Assembly: GCA_031553765.1 (NCBI GenBank)
Contig: JAVBKY010000008.1
Coordinates: 1-64,000 of the forward strand
Reading direction: 5' to 3'
DNA length: 64,000 bases
Source: JAITMY01 sp031553765
GTDB lineage: Bacteria; Bacteroidota; Bacteroidia; Bacteroidales; UBA932
Part shown: positions 1-7,787 of the stretch, piece after piece
How positions within the stretch are numbered: the stretch's first letter is position 1
How the letters are laid out: every line of letters begins with the position of its first letter
Translations under genes and position numbers: made by a program
The notes under the pieces: generated by a model
What the model was told of the DNA's origin: nothing
Seen by the model: only the letters and a program-made list of their open reading frames with translations
Databases searched by the model: none

Positions 1-1
1 A

Positions 2-1345
2 CAGCGGCTGGTAAGCAAGCTGGGCAACGGCAGCTTTAACAACAGGTTTAGGCCCGCAGTGTACGGCGTAACAGCAGGCAGTATAAACTACCTTGAACGT
101 GTAAACAGCATAAGCCAAAGCCGCGAGGAGTATATTAAAAGCTTGGGCGTAGCCCCCGGCCCGCCACACATGCAAGGCATATACGCCACGCCCGACGAAA
201 CGGGGCTAAGTTACCCCGATGGCGGTACGCCCGCCACCACGTACACGCCCCCCGGCTGGCCGCGCAAGGTAGTACCCCTTGAGGACAAAGACCCTAACGG
301 CCCTCCCGGCGCACCTATACAATTTTACGAACCCATGAGTAACGAGGAGGTAGAACCCGGCTTTGCTTTTGAAGGTAGTGGGCACGTAGAGGAAACAGGA
401 AGGTACTTTTACCACTCCGACCACCTTGGCAGCACCGCTTACGTAACAGATTTTCGCGGTAGAGTTTCGCAATACGTGGCCTACATGCCCTACGGCGAAG
501 CGTTGTACGAGCAGCACTCGAATACTCGTGATATGCCTTATAAGTTTAATGGGAAAGAGAAAGATGAAGAGACGGGGTTGTACTATTATGGGGCGAGGTA
601 TTATGATGATGAGGGGATATGGTTAGGTGTTGACCCGCTGTGGTACCGGCACCCCGATATTGGGGCTTACGTGTACTGCGCAGCCAATCCTGTGCGGCTA
701 GTTGACCCCGATGGGCAGGATTGGGTGGAGCGGGAGGTGGACGGGGTGAAGGAAACCTACTACGACAGAAAGGTGAAATCCCAGGCCGATGTGGATAAGA
801 AGTACGGAAAGGGTTCTGGGGTAAGCCACCTGGTCGATGGTACCAAGGTGGGAAATGGACAGTACTCCGTGTACAACGACCATGAAAATAATAGGGATGG
901 CAGGGTGGTAAATAATGAGGGTAACACTATGAGTAGTTCTGATATCATTTATGGCAACAATTTCACTATATTTGGTACAACTGATGAGAGCGTAAATGCC
1001 GAAACCCTACACCAAAACTGGATGGGCAGCTATACGGGTCCCAATAACCCAAAGGACTATCGGGGGGAGGATTCATATCAGTACCTTCCGCGGAACGCAA
1101 GTGAGTATGCATCGAGGCAGCACGACCTAGACTATGGAGCTGCACTGGCAGAAGGTCCGAGAGATGCACTACTCAACACAAGGGTAATAGGAGCCGATGC
1201 TCAGCTAGTTCTTAGCAGTTACAAAACGGCCATGGACCCTAGGGTACCGCTTAAGGATAGGGGACGTGCTGCTTTAACGGGTTTGGCATTTCATTGGATT
1301 ACAGGATTTAAAACAGTTAAGTATGTGGTTACAGGGGGTAAATAA
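2..1345 (+). CDS. RHS-repeat protein, C-terminal part, with phospholipase A2-like toxin tip (5' partial)
   Basis: The reading frame is open from base 2, so the true start lies outside the window. The RHS core is clear: YFYHSDHLGS near 403-432, then PYKFNGKEKDEETGLYYYGA near 534 and a GVDPLW...NPVRLVDPDG block ending near 717. In RHS proteins this core closes the shell and a variable toxic domain follows. Here the variable tip (about 720-1345) carries YTGPNNP (1031-1051), which resembles the calcium loop of parvovirus-type phospholipase A2, followed by HDLDY (1121-1135), matching the catalytic HDxxY, and then an ADAQLV segment like the conserved AD motif. From this I infer a membrane-phospholipid-cleaving toxin used against competitors. 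The RHS call is certain. The PLA2 call rests on motifs and spacing only. The next gene overlaps the 3' end by 23 bases. Confidence 0.88.
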   Translation, partial: QRLVSKLGNGSFNNRFRPAVYGVTAGSINYLERVNSISQSREEYIKSLGVAPGPPHMQGIYATPDETGLSYPDGGTPATTYTPPGWPRKVVPLEDKDPNGPPGAPIQFYEPMSNEEVEPGFAFEGSGHVEETGRYFYHSDHLGSTAYVTDFRGRVSQYVAYMPYGEALYEQHSNTRDMPYKFNGKEKDEETGLYYYGARYYDDEGIWLGVDPLWYRHPDIGAYVYCAANPVRLVDPDGQDWVEREVDGVKETYYDRKVKSQADVDKKYGKGSGVSHLVDGTKVGNGQYSVYNDHENNRDGRVVNNEGNTMSSSDIIYGNNFTIFGTTDESVNAETLHQNWMGSYTGPNNPKDYRGEDSYQYLPRNASEYASRQHDLDYGAALAEGPRDALLNTRVIGADAQLVLSSYKTAMDPRVPLKDRGRAALTGLAFHWITGFKTVKYVVTGGK

Positions 1346-1877
1346 TATTTTTCGAGGTATAGTCATTGCAGTAGCATTATTCTTATTTACATCTTGCATC
1401 TTTGCTGCTGGATCGTACCCGTTTGCGGAGTACTACATAGTTGACATGCAAAAGGACAGCCTAGTAAATAGAATTGAGTTATTCAAACAGAAAAATCCCG
1501 AATTTCGCGTTTTTCAGCCAAGTAAGAAAGGAGGACTCTATGAGCCAGGAGGGTTTTATTATAGTGTGTTAGGAGAACCCAATCGGCACACAGATGCTAG
1601 AAGTGATAGCTCCCTATTTTACAGCTGCTACTTCTACTTTTCCGATATTGGCGCCTTTATTCATTGCATTATGAATGTGAGCAGAAAAGGGGAGGAGCAT
1701 CCAGCCATCCTAGGCCTATCTGGAGTAACCTATTCCCCCAATTTTGGTGAGTGGTTAACTATTAATGGAAGAGATATAAGCAAGGAGGAGAATGAGATGA
1801 TAAAGAAAAAGTTTGAAACAGAAATCCTAAATGAGTTGGGTAAGTGGAAGCGTGATAGGTGGTGGTACCATTGGTAG
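1323..1877 (+). CDS. Candidate immunity lipoprotein for the RHS toxin
   Basis: A 184-residue protein in another frame, starting inside the last 23 bases of the RHS gene, as expected of a translationally coupled immunity gene. Residues about 8-30 form a hydrophobic signal segment ending in LFTSC, a plausible Bacteroidota lipobox, so the mature protein would be anchored facing the periplasm. That location suits protection from a toxin that attacks membrane phospholipid. The remainder is a small mixed-charge domain with several aromatic residues and a basic, Trp-rich end (KWKRDRWWYHW). I do not recognise a named immunity family. The role rests on position and predicted export only. The gene is more AT-rich than the RHS core, as is common for exchanged toxin/immunity tips. 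Confidence 0.6.
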   Translation: MWLQGVNNIFRGIVIAVALFLFTSCIFAAGSYPFAEYYIVDMQKDSLVNRIELFKQKNPEFRVFQPSKKGGLYEPGGFYYSVLGEPNRHTDARSDSSLFYSCYFYFSDIGAFIHCIMNVSRKGEEHPAILGLSGVTYSPNFGEWLTINGRDISKEENEMIKKKFETEILNELGKWKRDRWWYHW

Positions 1878-2347
1878 TGGAGTTCCGCTAAGCGACATGT
1901 TCATTAGTTCCGTAACTCAGCATGAGGCGCGAGAGTTGAGCGTGATTTATAATAGCGTTTGTTACACGAAGAAGTTTGCATCCGTGTGTAGGTGGCAGTC
2001 GTGCGTTCGCCATTTTTGCCGTGAGGCAATTGTGCGCTGGGCTGGCAAAATTGCGCGCCGGTGCGGGCAAGAGCGTAGCAAAACAACGAGCGGCGTATGA
2101 GCCGCAACGTAATGTTTTGCACGCGGTGGGTGGTAGCTTTATTTTGCCTAGCTTTTTTGGTTACTTTTTCAGCAATGGAAAAAGTAATAAGAAACCCTGC
2201 TCGCCCGAGGCTGTGAAGTAGCGCTGCTGCAAGAGCATAAGGTAAACTACAGCGATAAGGGAGATTTTTTTTAGTAAACGGGAGGTACACCTTTGAGGTG
2301 GGCGGAAAAAGGATTTTTGTACTGATTATTTTGCAAATATGGAGGAA

Positions 2348-2379
2348 GCCCGATACCCAACATGGTGTCGGGCTTTTTA
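2348..2379 (+). terminator. Rho-independent terminator
   Basis: A GC-rich 10-bp stem (GCCCGATACC pairing with GGTGTCGGGC, a six-base loop) is followed by a T run. It lies after the toxin/immunity module and before rhaB, so it probably insulates the rhamnose genes. Confidence 0.75.
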
Positions 2380-2412
2380 TTCCCATCAGCGATTTTTTTT
2401 ACACATAACCCT

Positions 2413-2435
2413 TGCCAATTTTTATAACTTGTAAA
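2413..2435 (+). promoter_or_regulatory. Possible GntR operator upstream of rhaB
   Basis: Bases 2426-2435 read AACTTGTAAA, identical to one arm of the perfect palindrome at 35458-35480 in front of the gntR-type regulator. The left arm is degenerate, so this is a half-site at best. It lies 112 bases before the rhaB start. The match is what links rhaBAT to the distant aldolase/dehydrogenase cluster. Confidence 0.35.
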
Positions 2436-2547
2436 CATTTAATTATTTGTTTTATAGATATTTAAAATTTAGATGTAAAATACTTATAGAGTGAGGTAGC
2501 AAGCTATGTTATTTTTCATATCTTAGCTTTTATCAAACTAATACTTT

Positions 2548-4023
2548 ATGGCACAACATACTTTCTTGGCTTTTGACCTTGGCGCAACCAGCGGGCGCAG
2601 CATAGTGGGAACGCTGGAAAACGGAAAACTCCACATGCAGGAGTTGACGCGCTTTCCCAATGGCCCCATTCAGGTGGGCAACCATTTTCACTGGAACATT
2701 TTTGCGCTTTTGGAGAACCTCAAGGAAGGGCTTCGTACCTGTATTAAGTCTGGCATTAAGCCCGACTCCGTGGGTATTGATACCTGGGGTGTAGACTTCG
2801 GTTTGCTGGATAAAGACGGTACGCTGTTGAGTATTCCGTACGCTTACCGCGACCCGCACACCAACGGTATGCCCGAAAAATATTTCGAGAAGCTATCGCG
2901 CCGCGAGGTGTACGAGGCTACGGGTATTCAGGTAATGAACTTCAATTCAGTGTACCAGCTGTTCGCTTTGAAGCAAAACGGATCACCGCTGTTTGATGTT
3001 GCCAAAAGCATGCTGTTTATTCCCGACTTGCTAGCTTACTTCCTTACAGGGCAAAAGCGCTGCGAGTTTACGTTTGCTACCACATCGCAGCTGTTTAACC
3101 CGCGCACCATGCAGTTTGAAAAGAAGCTGTTTGAGGTAATGGGTGTATCGCCCGACCTTATGCAGCCGCTTATTATGCCCGGTGAAGAAGTTGGAAAAAT
3201 TACGGCAGAAGTTTCGGAGGAAACAGGTATGCCGCAAATACCTTTGGTGGCAGTGGGTACGCACGATACTGCCTCAGCGGTATTGGCAGTTCCGGCGCAA
3301 GGCGAAAATTTTGCCTACCTCAGTTCGGGTACCTGGTCGCTCATGGGCTTGGAGAGCAAAAAGCCGATTATAAATGACGATTCGTACACCTACAACTACA
3401 CCAACGAAGGTGGAGTGGGGGGCACGATTCGCTTTCTGAAAAATATTACGGGCTTGTGGCTGCTTGAGCGCTGCAAGGCCGAGTGGGCAAAGCATAAGGA
3501 TTACACCTATCCCGAATTGGTAGACATGGCTAAGGGCGAGTTCCCATTCCGTTTCTTTGTTGACCCCGATGCTCCCGAATTTGCCAATCCCGCCAGCATG
3601 CCAAAGGCAATAGTTGCCTACTGCGAGCGCACCGGACAGGAGGCTCCCTCTACCGATGCCGAGTTTGTACGCTGCATCTTCGATAGCCTTGCTATGAAGT
3701 ATCGCTACACGCTGGAGAAGTTGAAAGATTTTGCTTCGCACCCCATAGAAAAATTACACGTAATAGGCGGCGGCGCTAAGAACGCGCTGCTGAACCAGCT
3801 TACGGCGAATGCCATTGGCATACCTGTATTAGCTGGTCCCAGTGAGGCTACAGCCATTGGTAACATTATGGTGCAGGCTATGGCGGCAGGCTGCGTAAGG
3901 TCGGTGGACGAAGCGCGTGCCGTAATCAGCGCCTCGGTGCAACCCGACGTATACCAACCTCAGGATGCTGCTGCTTGGGCAGAAGCGTTTAAGAAGTTTT
4001 TGACAATAGTAGATAAGAAGTAA
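2548..4023 (+). CDS. rhaB: L-rhamnulokinase
   Basis: A 491-residue FGGY-family sugar kinase that phosphorylates L-rhamnulose to L-rhamnulose-1-phosphate with ATP in the cytoplasm. Visible landmarks are the N-terminal phosphate-binding FDLGATSGRS (about residues 7-16), GIDTWGVDFGLLD with the likely catalytic Asp (about 75-87), VGTHDTASAVLAVP in the second ATPase lobe, YLSSGTWSLMG, and the C-terminal VIGGGAKNALLNQLTANA adenosine motif. Length is typical. It is the first gene of a same-strand set with rhaA and rhaT, which fixes the substrate much better than the kinase sequence alone. A repeat-filled gap of about 180 bases separates it from rhaA. A half operator lies upstream. Confidence 0.95.
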   Translation: MAQHTFLAFDLGATSGRSIVGTLENGKLHMQELTRFPNGPIQVGNHFHWNIFALLENLKEGLRTCIKSGIKPDSVGIDTWGVDFGLLDKDGTLLSIPYAYRDPHTNGMPEKYFEKLSRREVYEATGIQVMNFNSVYQLFALKQNGSPLFDVAKSMLFIPDLLAYFLTGQKRCEFTFATTSQLFNPRTMQFEKKLFEVMGVSPDLMQPLIMPGEEVGKITAEVSEETGMPQIPLVAVGTHDTASAVLAVPAQGENFAYLSSGTWSLMGLESKKPIINDDSYTYNYTNEGGVGGTIRFLKNITGLWLLERCKAEWAKHKDYTYPELVDMAKGEFPFRFFVDPDAPEFANPASMPKAIVAYCERTGQEAPSTDAEFVRCIFDSLAMKYRYTLEKLKDFASHPIEKLHVIGGGAKNALLNQLTANAIGIPVLAGPSEATAIGNIMVQAMAAGCVRSVDEARAVISASVQPDVYQPQDAAAWAEAFKKFLTIVDKK

Positions 4024-4027
4024 GGAG

Positions 4028-4114
4028 TGTCATCCTGAACGAAGTGAAGGATCTCATGCTGTGCATAGGTAAACAAGTGCAAACTTGAGATGCTTCGTTT
4101 CACTCAGCACGACA
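4028..4114. repeat. Dyad repeat of the GTCATCCTGA...AAGGATCTCA type
   Basis: The left arm contains GTCATCCTGAACGAAGTGAA and continues to a GGATCTCA end. The right arm is an imperfect reverse complement ending at 4114. Related sequences occur at 33866-33940, 45208-45299, 49090-49118, 58798-58830 and 61439-61504. It fills part of the rhaB-rhaA gap; the rest is an AT-rich run of iterated ATTCAAC-like words up to the rhaA start. Confidence 0.7.
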
Positions 4115-4201
4115 CGCACATCTTCGATTAAACAGTTCAACAAAAAGCAATTCAACGATTCAACAATTTTCAAACAATATTAAATTTTAAACTATTTCAA
4201 A

Positions 4202-5458
4202 ATGGCAAACGAACAAAGGATACAGCAAGCCTACGAGGCTGCAAAAGCACGCTACGCCGAGTTGGGCGTGGACACCGAAAAGGCGCTTGAAGCGTTGCAA
4301 AAGGTTTCTCTTTCGCTGCACTGCTGGCAGGCGGATGATGTTACAGGTTTTGAAAACCCCGACGGTCAGCTGAGTGGTGGTATTCAGGCTACGGGCAACT
4401 ACCCCGGTAAGGCTCGCAATATGGCCGAACTGCGTAAGGACGTGGAGAAGGCGGTGTCGCTTATTCCCGGCAGCCACCGCTTGAATATTCACGCTATTTA
4501 TGGTGACTTTGGCGGACAAAAAGTTGACCGTGACCAAATCGAACCTAAGCACTTCCAATCATGGATTGACTGGGCAAAGGATAACGATATGAAGTTGGAC
4601 TTTAACAGCACCAGCTTCTCGCACGCTAAGAGTGGTGACCAATCGTTGTCAAACCGCGATAAGGGTATCCGTGATTTTTGGGTAGAGCACACCATTCGCA
4701 GCCGCCGCATTGCCGATGAAATGGGTAAGCAGCTTGGCTCAAAGGCTTGCCACAACCTGTGGGTGCACGATGGTTCAAAGGATTTGACTGTTGACCGCAT
4801 GCTGTATCGTGAGAACCTGAAGGACTCGCTGGATAGAATTTTTGCCAACAAGTTTGCCAACGTAAAGGATGCTGTAGAAAGCAAAGTGTTTGGTGTGGGC
4901 TTGGAGAGTTTCACTGTAGGTTCGCACGAATTTTACATGGGCTATGCTGTGAAAAACGGCATTATGGCAACATTGGATATGGGGCACTTCCACCCAACCG
5001 AAGAAATCTACGATAAGATTTCATCGCTGCTGCTGTTCACCCCCGAAATTATGCTGCACGTAAGCCGTCCTGTGCGTTGGGATAGCGACCACGTGGTTAT
5101 TTTGAACGACAGCGTGCAAATGCTTGCACAAGAAATTGTTCGCGCTAATGCTTTGCCCCGCGTAAACATTGGCTTGGACTATTTCGATGCATCTATCAAC
5201 CGTATTGGCGCCTACGTTATAGGTAGCCGCGCTACGCAAAAGGCGTTCCTGCAAGCGTTGTTGGAACCCATTGCCTCGTTGCGTAAGGACGAAGCAGGCG
5301 GCAACTTCTTCGGTCGTCTGGCCCTGCTTGAAGAGGCAAAGGCATTGCCTTGGAACGCTGTGTACGACTACTTCTGCATGAAGAACGGTGTAGCTCCTGC
5401 CGAGGAGTACATTGCCGAAATCATGCGCTACGAGAAGGAAGTGTTGAGCAAGAGATAA
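4202..5458 (+). CDS. rhaA: L-rhamnose isomerase
   Basis: A 418-residue metal-dependent isomerase converting L-rhamnose to L-rhamnulose (EC 5.3.1.14), the step before RhaB. It matches the Escherichia coli RhaA type along its full length: SLHCWQADDVTGFE near the N-terminus, HAIYGDFGG, NLWVHDGSKD, and the metal-site segments GLESFTVGSHEFYMG, ATLDMGHFHPTEE and VRWDSDHVVILND, which supply the Glu, Asp and His ligands of the TIM barrel. No truncation or odd residue is seen. It sits between rhaB and rhaT on the same strand; each gap is repeat-filled, so either a long transcript or separate promoters is possible. Confidence 0.96.
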   Translation: MANEQRIQQAYEAAKARYAELGVDTEKALEALQKVSLSLHCWQADDVTGFENPDGQLSGGIQATGNYPGKARNMAELRKDVEKAVSLIPGSHRLNIHAIYGDFGGQKVDRDQIEPKHFQSWIDWAKDNDMKLDFNSTSFSHAKSGDQSLSNRDKGIRDFWVEHTIRSRRIADEMGKQLGSKACHNLWVHDGSKDLTVDRMLYRENLKDSLDRIFANKFANVKDAVESKVFGVGLESFTVGSHEFYMGYAVKNGIMATLDMGHFHPTEEIYDKISSLLLFTPEIMLHVSRPVRWDSDHVVILNDSVQMLAQEIVRANALPRVNIGLDYFDASINRIGAYVIGSRATQKAFLQALLEPIASLRKDEAGGNFFGRLALLEEAKALPWNAVYDYFCMKNGVAPAEEYIAEIMRYEKEVLSKR

Positions 5459-5614
5459 ACGATAGTTTGACAATTGTTTGAAATAGTTTGAGATTGTTTG
5501 ATGCGCTACCGCGTGTTGTTGGGATACCTTCAAACGCGCGAGCGCATTAAACTATTGTCAAACGCGAAGCATTAAACCATCTTAAACGCGCGAAGCGCAT
5601 TAAACCATTGTAAC
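5459..5614. repeat. Iterated TTTGA/TCAAA-word dyad between rhaA and rhaT
   Basis: The first 60 bases repeat TTTGA-containing words (TTTGACAATTGTTTGAAATA) and the last 100 bases repeat the complement (TCAAACGCG, ATTAAACCATT), giving an overall inverted arrangement with several GCGCGAAGCGC blocks. No coding signal. It occupies the whole gap and resembles the iterated-word spacers at 28383, 29750, 43283 and 50210, each built from a different word. Confidence 0.6.
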
Positions 5615-6661
5615 ATGGAAATTTTTCTTGGTCTACTTATCATCGCTGTGGGTTGCTTTGCAACGTCCAGCTTTTACGTACCCATTAACAAGGTAAAATC
5701 GTGGGCATGGGAATCGTTCTGGCTGGTACAGGGCATATTCGCATGGCTCATTGTTCCCTTTTTGGGTGCTTACCTGTTCATGCCGTCGGGCACGCTTATG
5801 GATGTGCTTACCAGCAACAGTAGCGCCGCGGGGATGGCAATTTTCTATGGTGCCCTATGGGGCATTGGCGGCTTAACGTTTGGCTTGGGTATGCGCTACT
5901 TGGGTGTGGCTTTAGGCCAATCGTTGGGTTACGGTACATGCGCCGCATTTGGCACATTGCTTCCTCCCATTCTTAAGGGAGAAAATTTGCTGGCTTCCAC
6001 CGAGGGTTGGATTTTGATTGCAGGTGTTGCCGTTGCCATTGCCGCTATTGCCATTATTGGCTATGCCGGGAGTCTGAAATCAAAAAGCATGACCGAAGAG
6101 CAAAAGCGTGAAGCGGTAAAAGAGTTTGCGCTGAAAAAAGGTCTTATCATTGCGCTGGTAGCAGGCTTTATGAGCGCATGCTTTAGCCTTGGTTTGGAGG
6201 CAGGTGAGCCTATTAAGCAGGCTGCTTTAGATAGCGGTACGCACGGCTTGTTTGCACAAAACCCCGTTACGCTTCTGGTTACGTTGGGCGGTTTTTTCAC
6301 CAACTTGGTGTACTGCCTGTACCAAAATATTAAGAACAAAACCATAGGCGACTACATAAATGTGCCGGGCAAGGTATTCCTGAATAACCTTTTATTTTGC
6401 GCCCTCGCGGGTACGCTGTGGTACATGCAGTTCTTCGGACAAGGCATGGGTAAGCACTTCCTGGCTGCAAGCCCTGTAATGCTGGCGTTCAGCTGGAGCA
6501 TTCTTATGTCGTTCAACATTCTTTGCGCTAACTTTTGGGGCATTTGGCTTAAGGAGTGGAAAGGCGTAAGCAAGCAAACGATTGTGGTGCTTGTGATAGG
6601 TTTGTTGGTGTTGGTATTCTCAACCTTGCTGCCTAAATTGCTGGAAATAGCGCTGGCATAA
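5615..6661 (+). CDS. rhaT: L-rhamnose/proton symporter
   Basis: A 348-residue inner-membrane transporter of the RhaT family (drug/metabolite transporter superfamily) that brings L-rhamnose into the cell with protons. About ten hydrophobic helices can be traced from MEIFLGLLIIAVGCFATSSF through the final VVLVIGLLVLVFSTLLP. Family landmarks are FYVPINKVKSWAWESFW near residue 21 and GLTFGLGMRYLGVALGQSLG near residue 93. Length equals that of characterised RhaT. As third gene after rhaB and rhaA it completes uptake and the first two steps of rhamnose use. A REP-like palindrome and a terminator follow at once. Confidence 0.95.
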   Translation: MEIFLGLLIIAVGCFATSSFYVPINKVKSWAWESFWLVQGIFAWLIVPFLGAYLFMPSGTLMDVLTSNSSAAGMAIFYGALWGIGGLTFGLGMRYLGVALGQSLGYGTCAAFGTLLPPILKGENLLASTEGWILIAGVAVAIAAIAIIGYAGSLKSKSMTEEQKREAVKEFALKKGLIIALVAGFMSACFSLGLEAGEPIKQAALDSGTHGLFAQNPVTLLVTLGGFFTNLVYCLYQNIKNKTIGDYINVPGKVFLNNLLFCALAGTLWYMQFFGQGMGKHFLAASPVMLAFSWSILMSFNILCANFWGIWLKEWKGVSKQTIVVLVIGLLVLVFSTLLPKLLEIALA

Positions 6662-6683
6662 GAACAATTGACTTTAAATAACT

Positions 6684-6715
6684 AACCCTAACAGGGTCTT
6701 AAACCCTGTTAGGGT
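6684..6715. repeat. CCCTAACAGGG palindromic repeat, copy 1
   Basis: A dyad of AACCCTAACAGGGT and its reverse complement around a short CTTA loop, placed 22 bases after rhaT. Three more copies lie at 36260-36289, 37565-37595 and 43121-43150, each just 3' of a plus-strand gene, so it may act as an mRNA 3'-end structure. Confidence 0.8.
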
Positions 6716-6728
6716 CTAAAAAAAGCGA

Positions 6729-6760
6729 GCGGAGATGTTACTACGACATCTCCGCTTTTT
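6729..6760 (+). terminator. Rho-independent terminator after rhaT
   Basis: A perfect 10-bp stem GCGGAGATGT/ACATCTCCGC with a seven-base loop, followed by TTTTT. It closes the rhaBAT set. Confidence 0.85.
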
Positions 6761-6783
6761 GCTTTCATTGCCGTCTGCTATCA

Positions 6784-6903
6784 ACCTCTCCCTAAATCCC
6801 TCTCCTGTGGAGAGGGATTTGCTGCACACAAGCGCTCCCGTACATGCCGTTCTTATTAGTGGGCACACGCCCCTCTCCTGCGGAGAGGGGTTGGAGGAGA
6901 GGT
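6784..6903. mobile_element. 120-bp MITE-like element with ACCTCTCCC ends
   Basis: Starts ACCTCTCCCTAAATCCCTCT and ends GGAGGAGAGGT, so the ends are inverted repeats. Each end contains a secondary hairpin (CCCTCTCC-TGT-GGAGAGGG and CCCCTCTCC-TGC-GGAGAGGGG). A second copy of almost identical length lies at 23392-23512, and both share GCGCTC and GGGCACA words inside. The same end sequences bound the nuclease-bearing insertion in uvrA (53488-53997). It carries no gene and lies between two convergent transcription units. Confidence 0.75.
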
Positions 6904-6914
6904 TAGTAGAAAAT

Positions 6915-7775
6915 TTACTGCATCTTCATTTCAATTATCCAACTTCCGGCAGATGAGTTAGCTTCGGTTGAGAGGTGGCGTGGAATAACCAACGCCATGC
7001 TCTTATCGCAAAAATTAATTTCACCCGTTTGTGATGTGGGGAAAGCATTAACGGTTACCGTTTCACTATCGAGCGTAGTTTGGTAAAATGCTTGATCAAA
7101 GGCTACGCGCACGCCTATGGGCTTAGTGGTACGGTCAACTACAAACTTAAGGGGGTAACCTTCAATAGGGTCCATACCTGTAATATATTGTAGGGCATAG
7201 GCCAGTCCATCAATAATAATGGTGTCGCCTATGCCTGCGGTAACCGTGAAGGTAAGCGTACTATTCAGGTCATTGTACGTGCCTGCAAGGGCTGCTACAT
7301 CCGACTCGGCCATGGGGCAGTACATTTGGTACGTAAACAAAGTAGTAGCGTTGAGGTATGCCACACCGTTGCGCCCAAAAAGCGGATCGGTGAGGGTATA
7401 CTGCACTGTGTCGTGCTGCTCGTTGTAGTAGCTGGGCGAAGTAGTTATTTCTACGCTACCCGATAGTTCACCTTTTTTTACGGGAACATAAAACTCATCG
7501 CCTACATCGTGCGATTCTCCATTGATGAAGAAGGAGCCGGCGCGGGTGCTTTTGCTCAGCTGCACGGGGATGCTGAAATCCTGTTCGGCAGGCTTGAGCA
7601 ACCACACCTCCAGCGAGTGCGGATTGGTTTGCCCCGGTTCAACGTAAACCAACTCCGATGCCGTGCGAAACTGGTTTTCATTGCTGCCATCGTACGTTGC
7701 CTCATCATTGTCAGAGCAGCTGTATAGCGCCATGCTTGCTGCTATAATTCCTAAAAATAGATTTGCGTGCTTCAT
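6915..7775 (-). CDS. SusD-associated surface lipoprotein
   Basis: A 286-residue protein with signal peptide and lipobox (MALYSCSDND, Cys about 20), so outer-membrane lipid-anchored and probably surface exposed. It is the last gene of the operon after susC and susD, where Bacteroidota loci usually place an accessory binding lipoprotein (SusE/SusF or DUF1735-like). The N-terminal half looks like a beta-sandwich of the DUF4843 or DUF1735 kind (LVYVEPGQTNPHSLEVWLLK, then SGSVEITTSP), and the C-terminal part reads as a second beta domain. I cannot assign one Pfam family with certainty. Gap to susD is 12 bases. Its likely job is to hold or recognise the substrate taken up by the SusCD pair. Confidence 0.75.
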   Translation of the reverse strand: MKHANLFLGIIAASMALYSCSDNDEATYDGSNENQFRTASELVYVEPGQTNPHSLEVWLLKPAEQDFSIPVQLSKSTRAGSFFINGESHDVGDEFYVPVKKGELSGSVEITTSPSYYNEQHDTVQYTLTDPLFGRNGVAYLNATTLFTYQMYCPMAESDVAALAGTYNDLNSTLTFTVTAGIGDTIIIDGLAYALQYITGMDPIEGYPLKFVVDRTTKPIGVRVAFDQAFYQTTLDSETVTVNAFPTSQTGEINFCDKSMALVIPRHLSTEANSSAGSWIIEMKMQ

Positions 7776-7787
7776 ATCTCTTTACTG

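Larger units (their letters stand above)
1878..2547. other. Long intergenic stretch with possible gene debris
   Basis: These 670 bases separate the toxin module from rhaB. Several overlapping small frames exist on both strands, but none has convincing composition or a recognisable family. Part of it (about 1990-2220) is GC-richer than the flanks and can be read as a short hydrophobic peptide ending near 2219, so it may be a remnant of an older RHS tip or a repeat. It contains a 10-bp inverted repeat, 2161-2170 paired with 2178-2187. A terminator follows at 2348-2379. The last 150 bases are AT-rich and should hold the rhaB promoter. Confidence 0.4.

Noticed and set aside
1831..2386. Small overlapping reading frames after the toxin module on both strands
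   Set aside because: Mutually overlapping, no family features, atypical composition; left as possible debris.
6735..6956. Short plus-strand frame through the repeat after rhaT
   Set aside because: It translates terminator and MITE-like repeat sequence.
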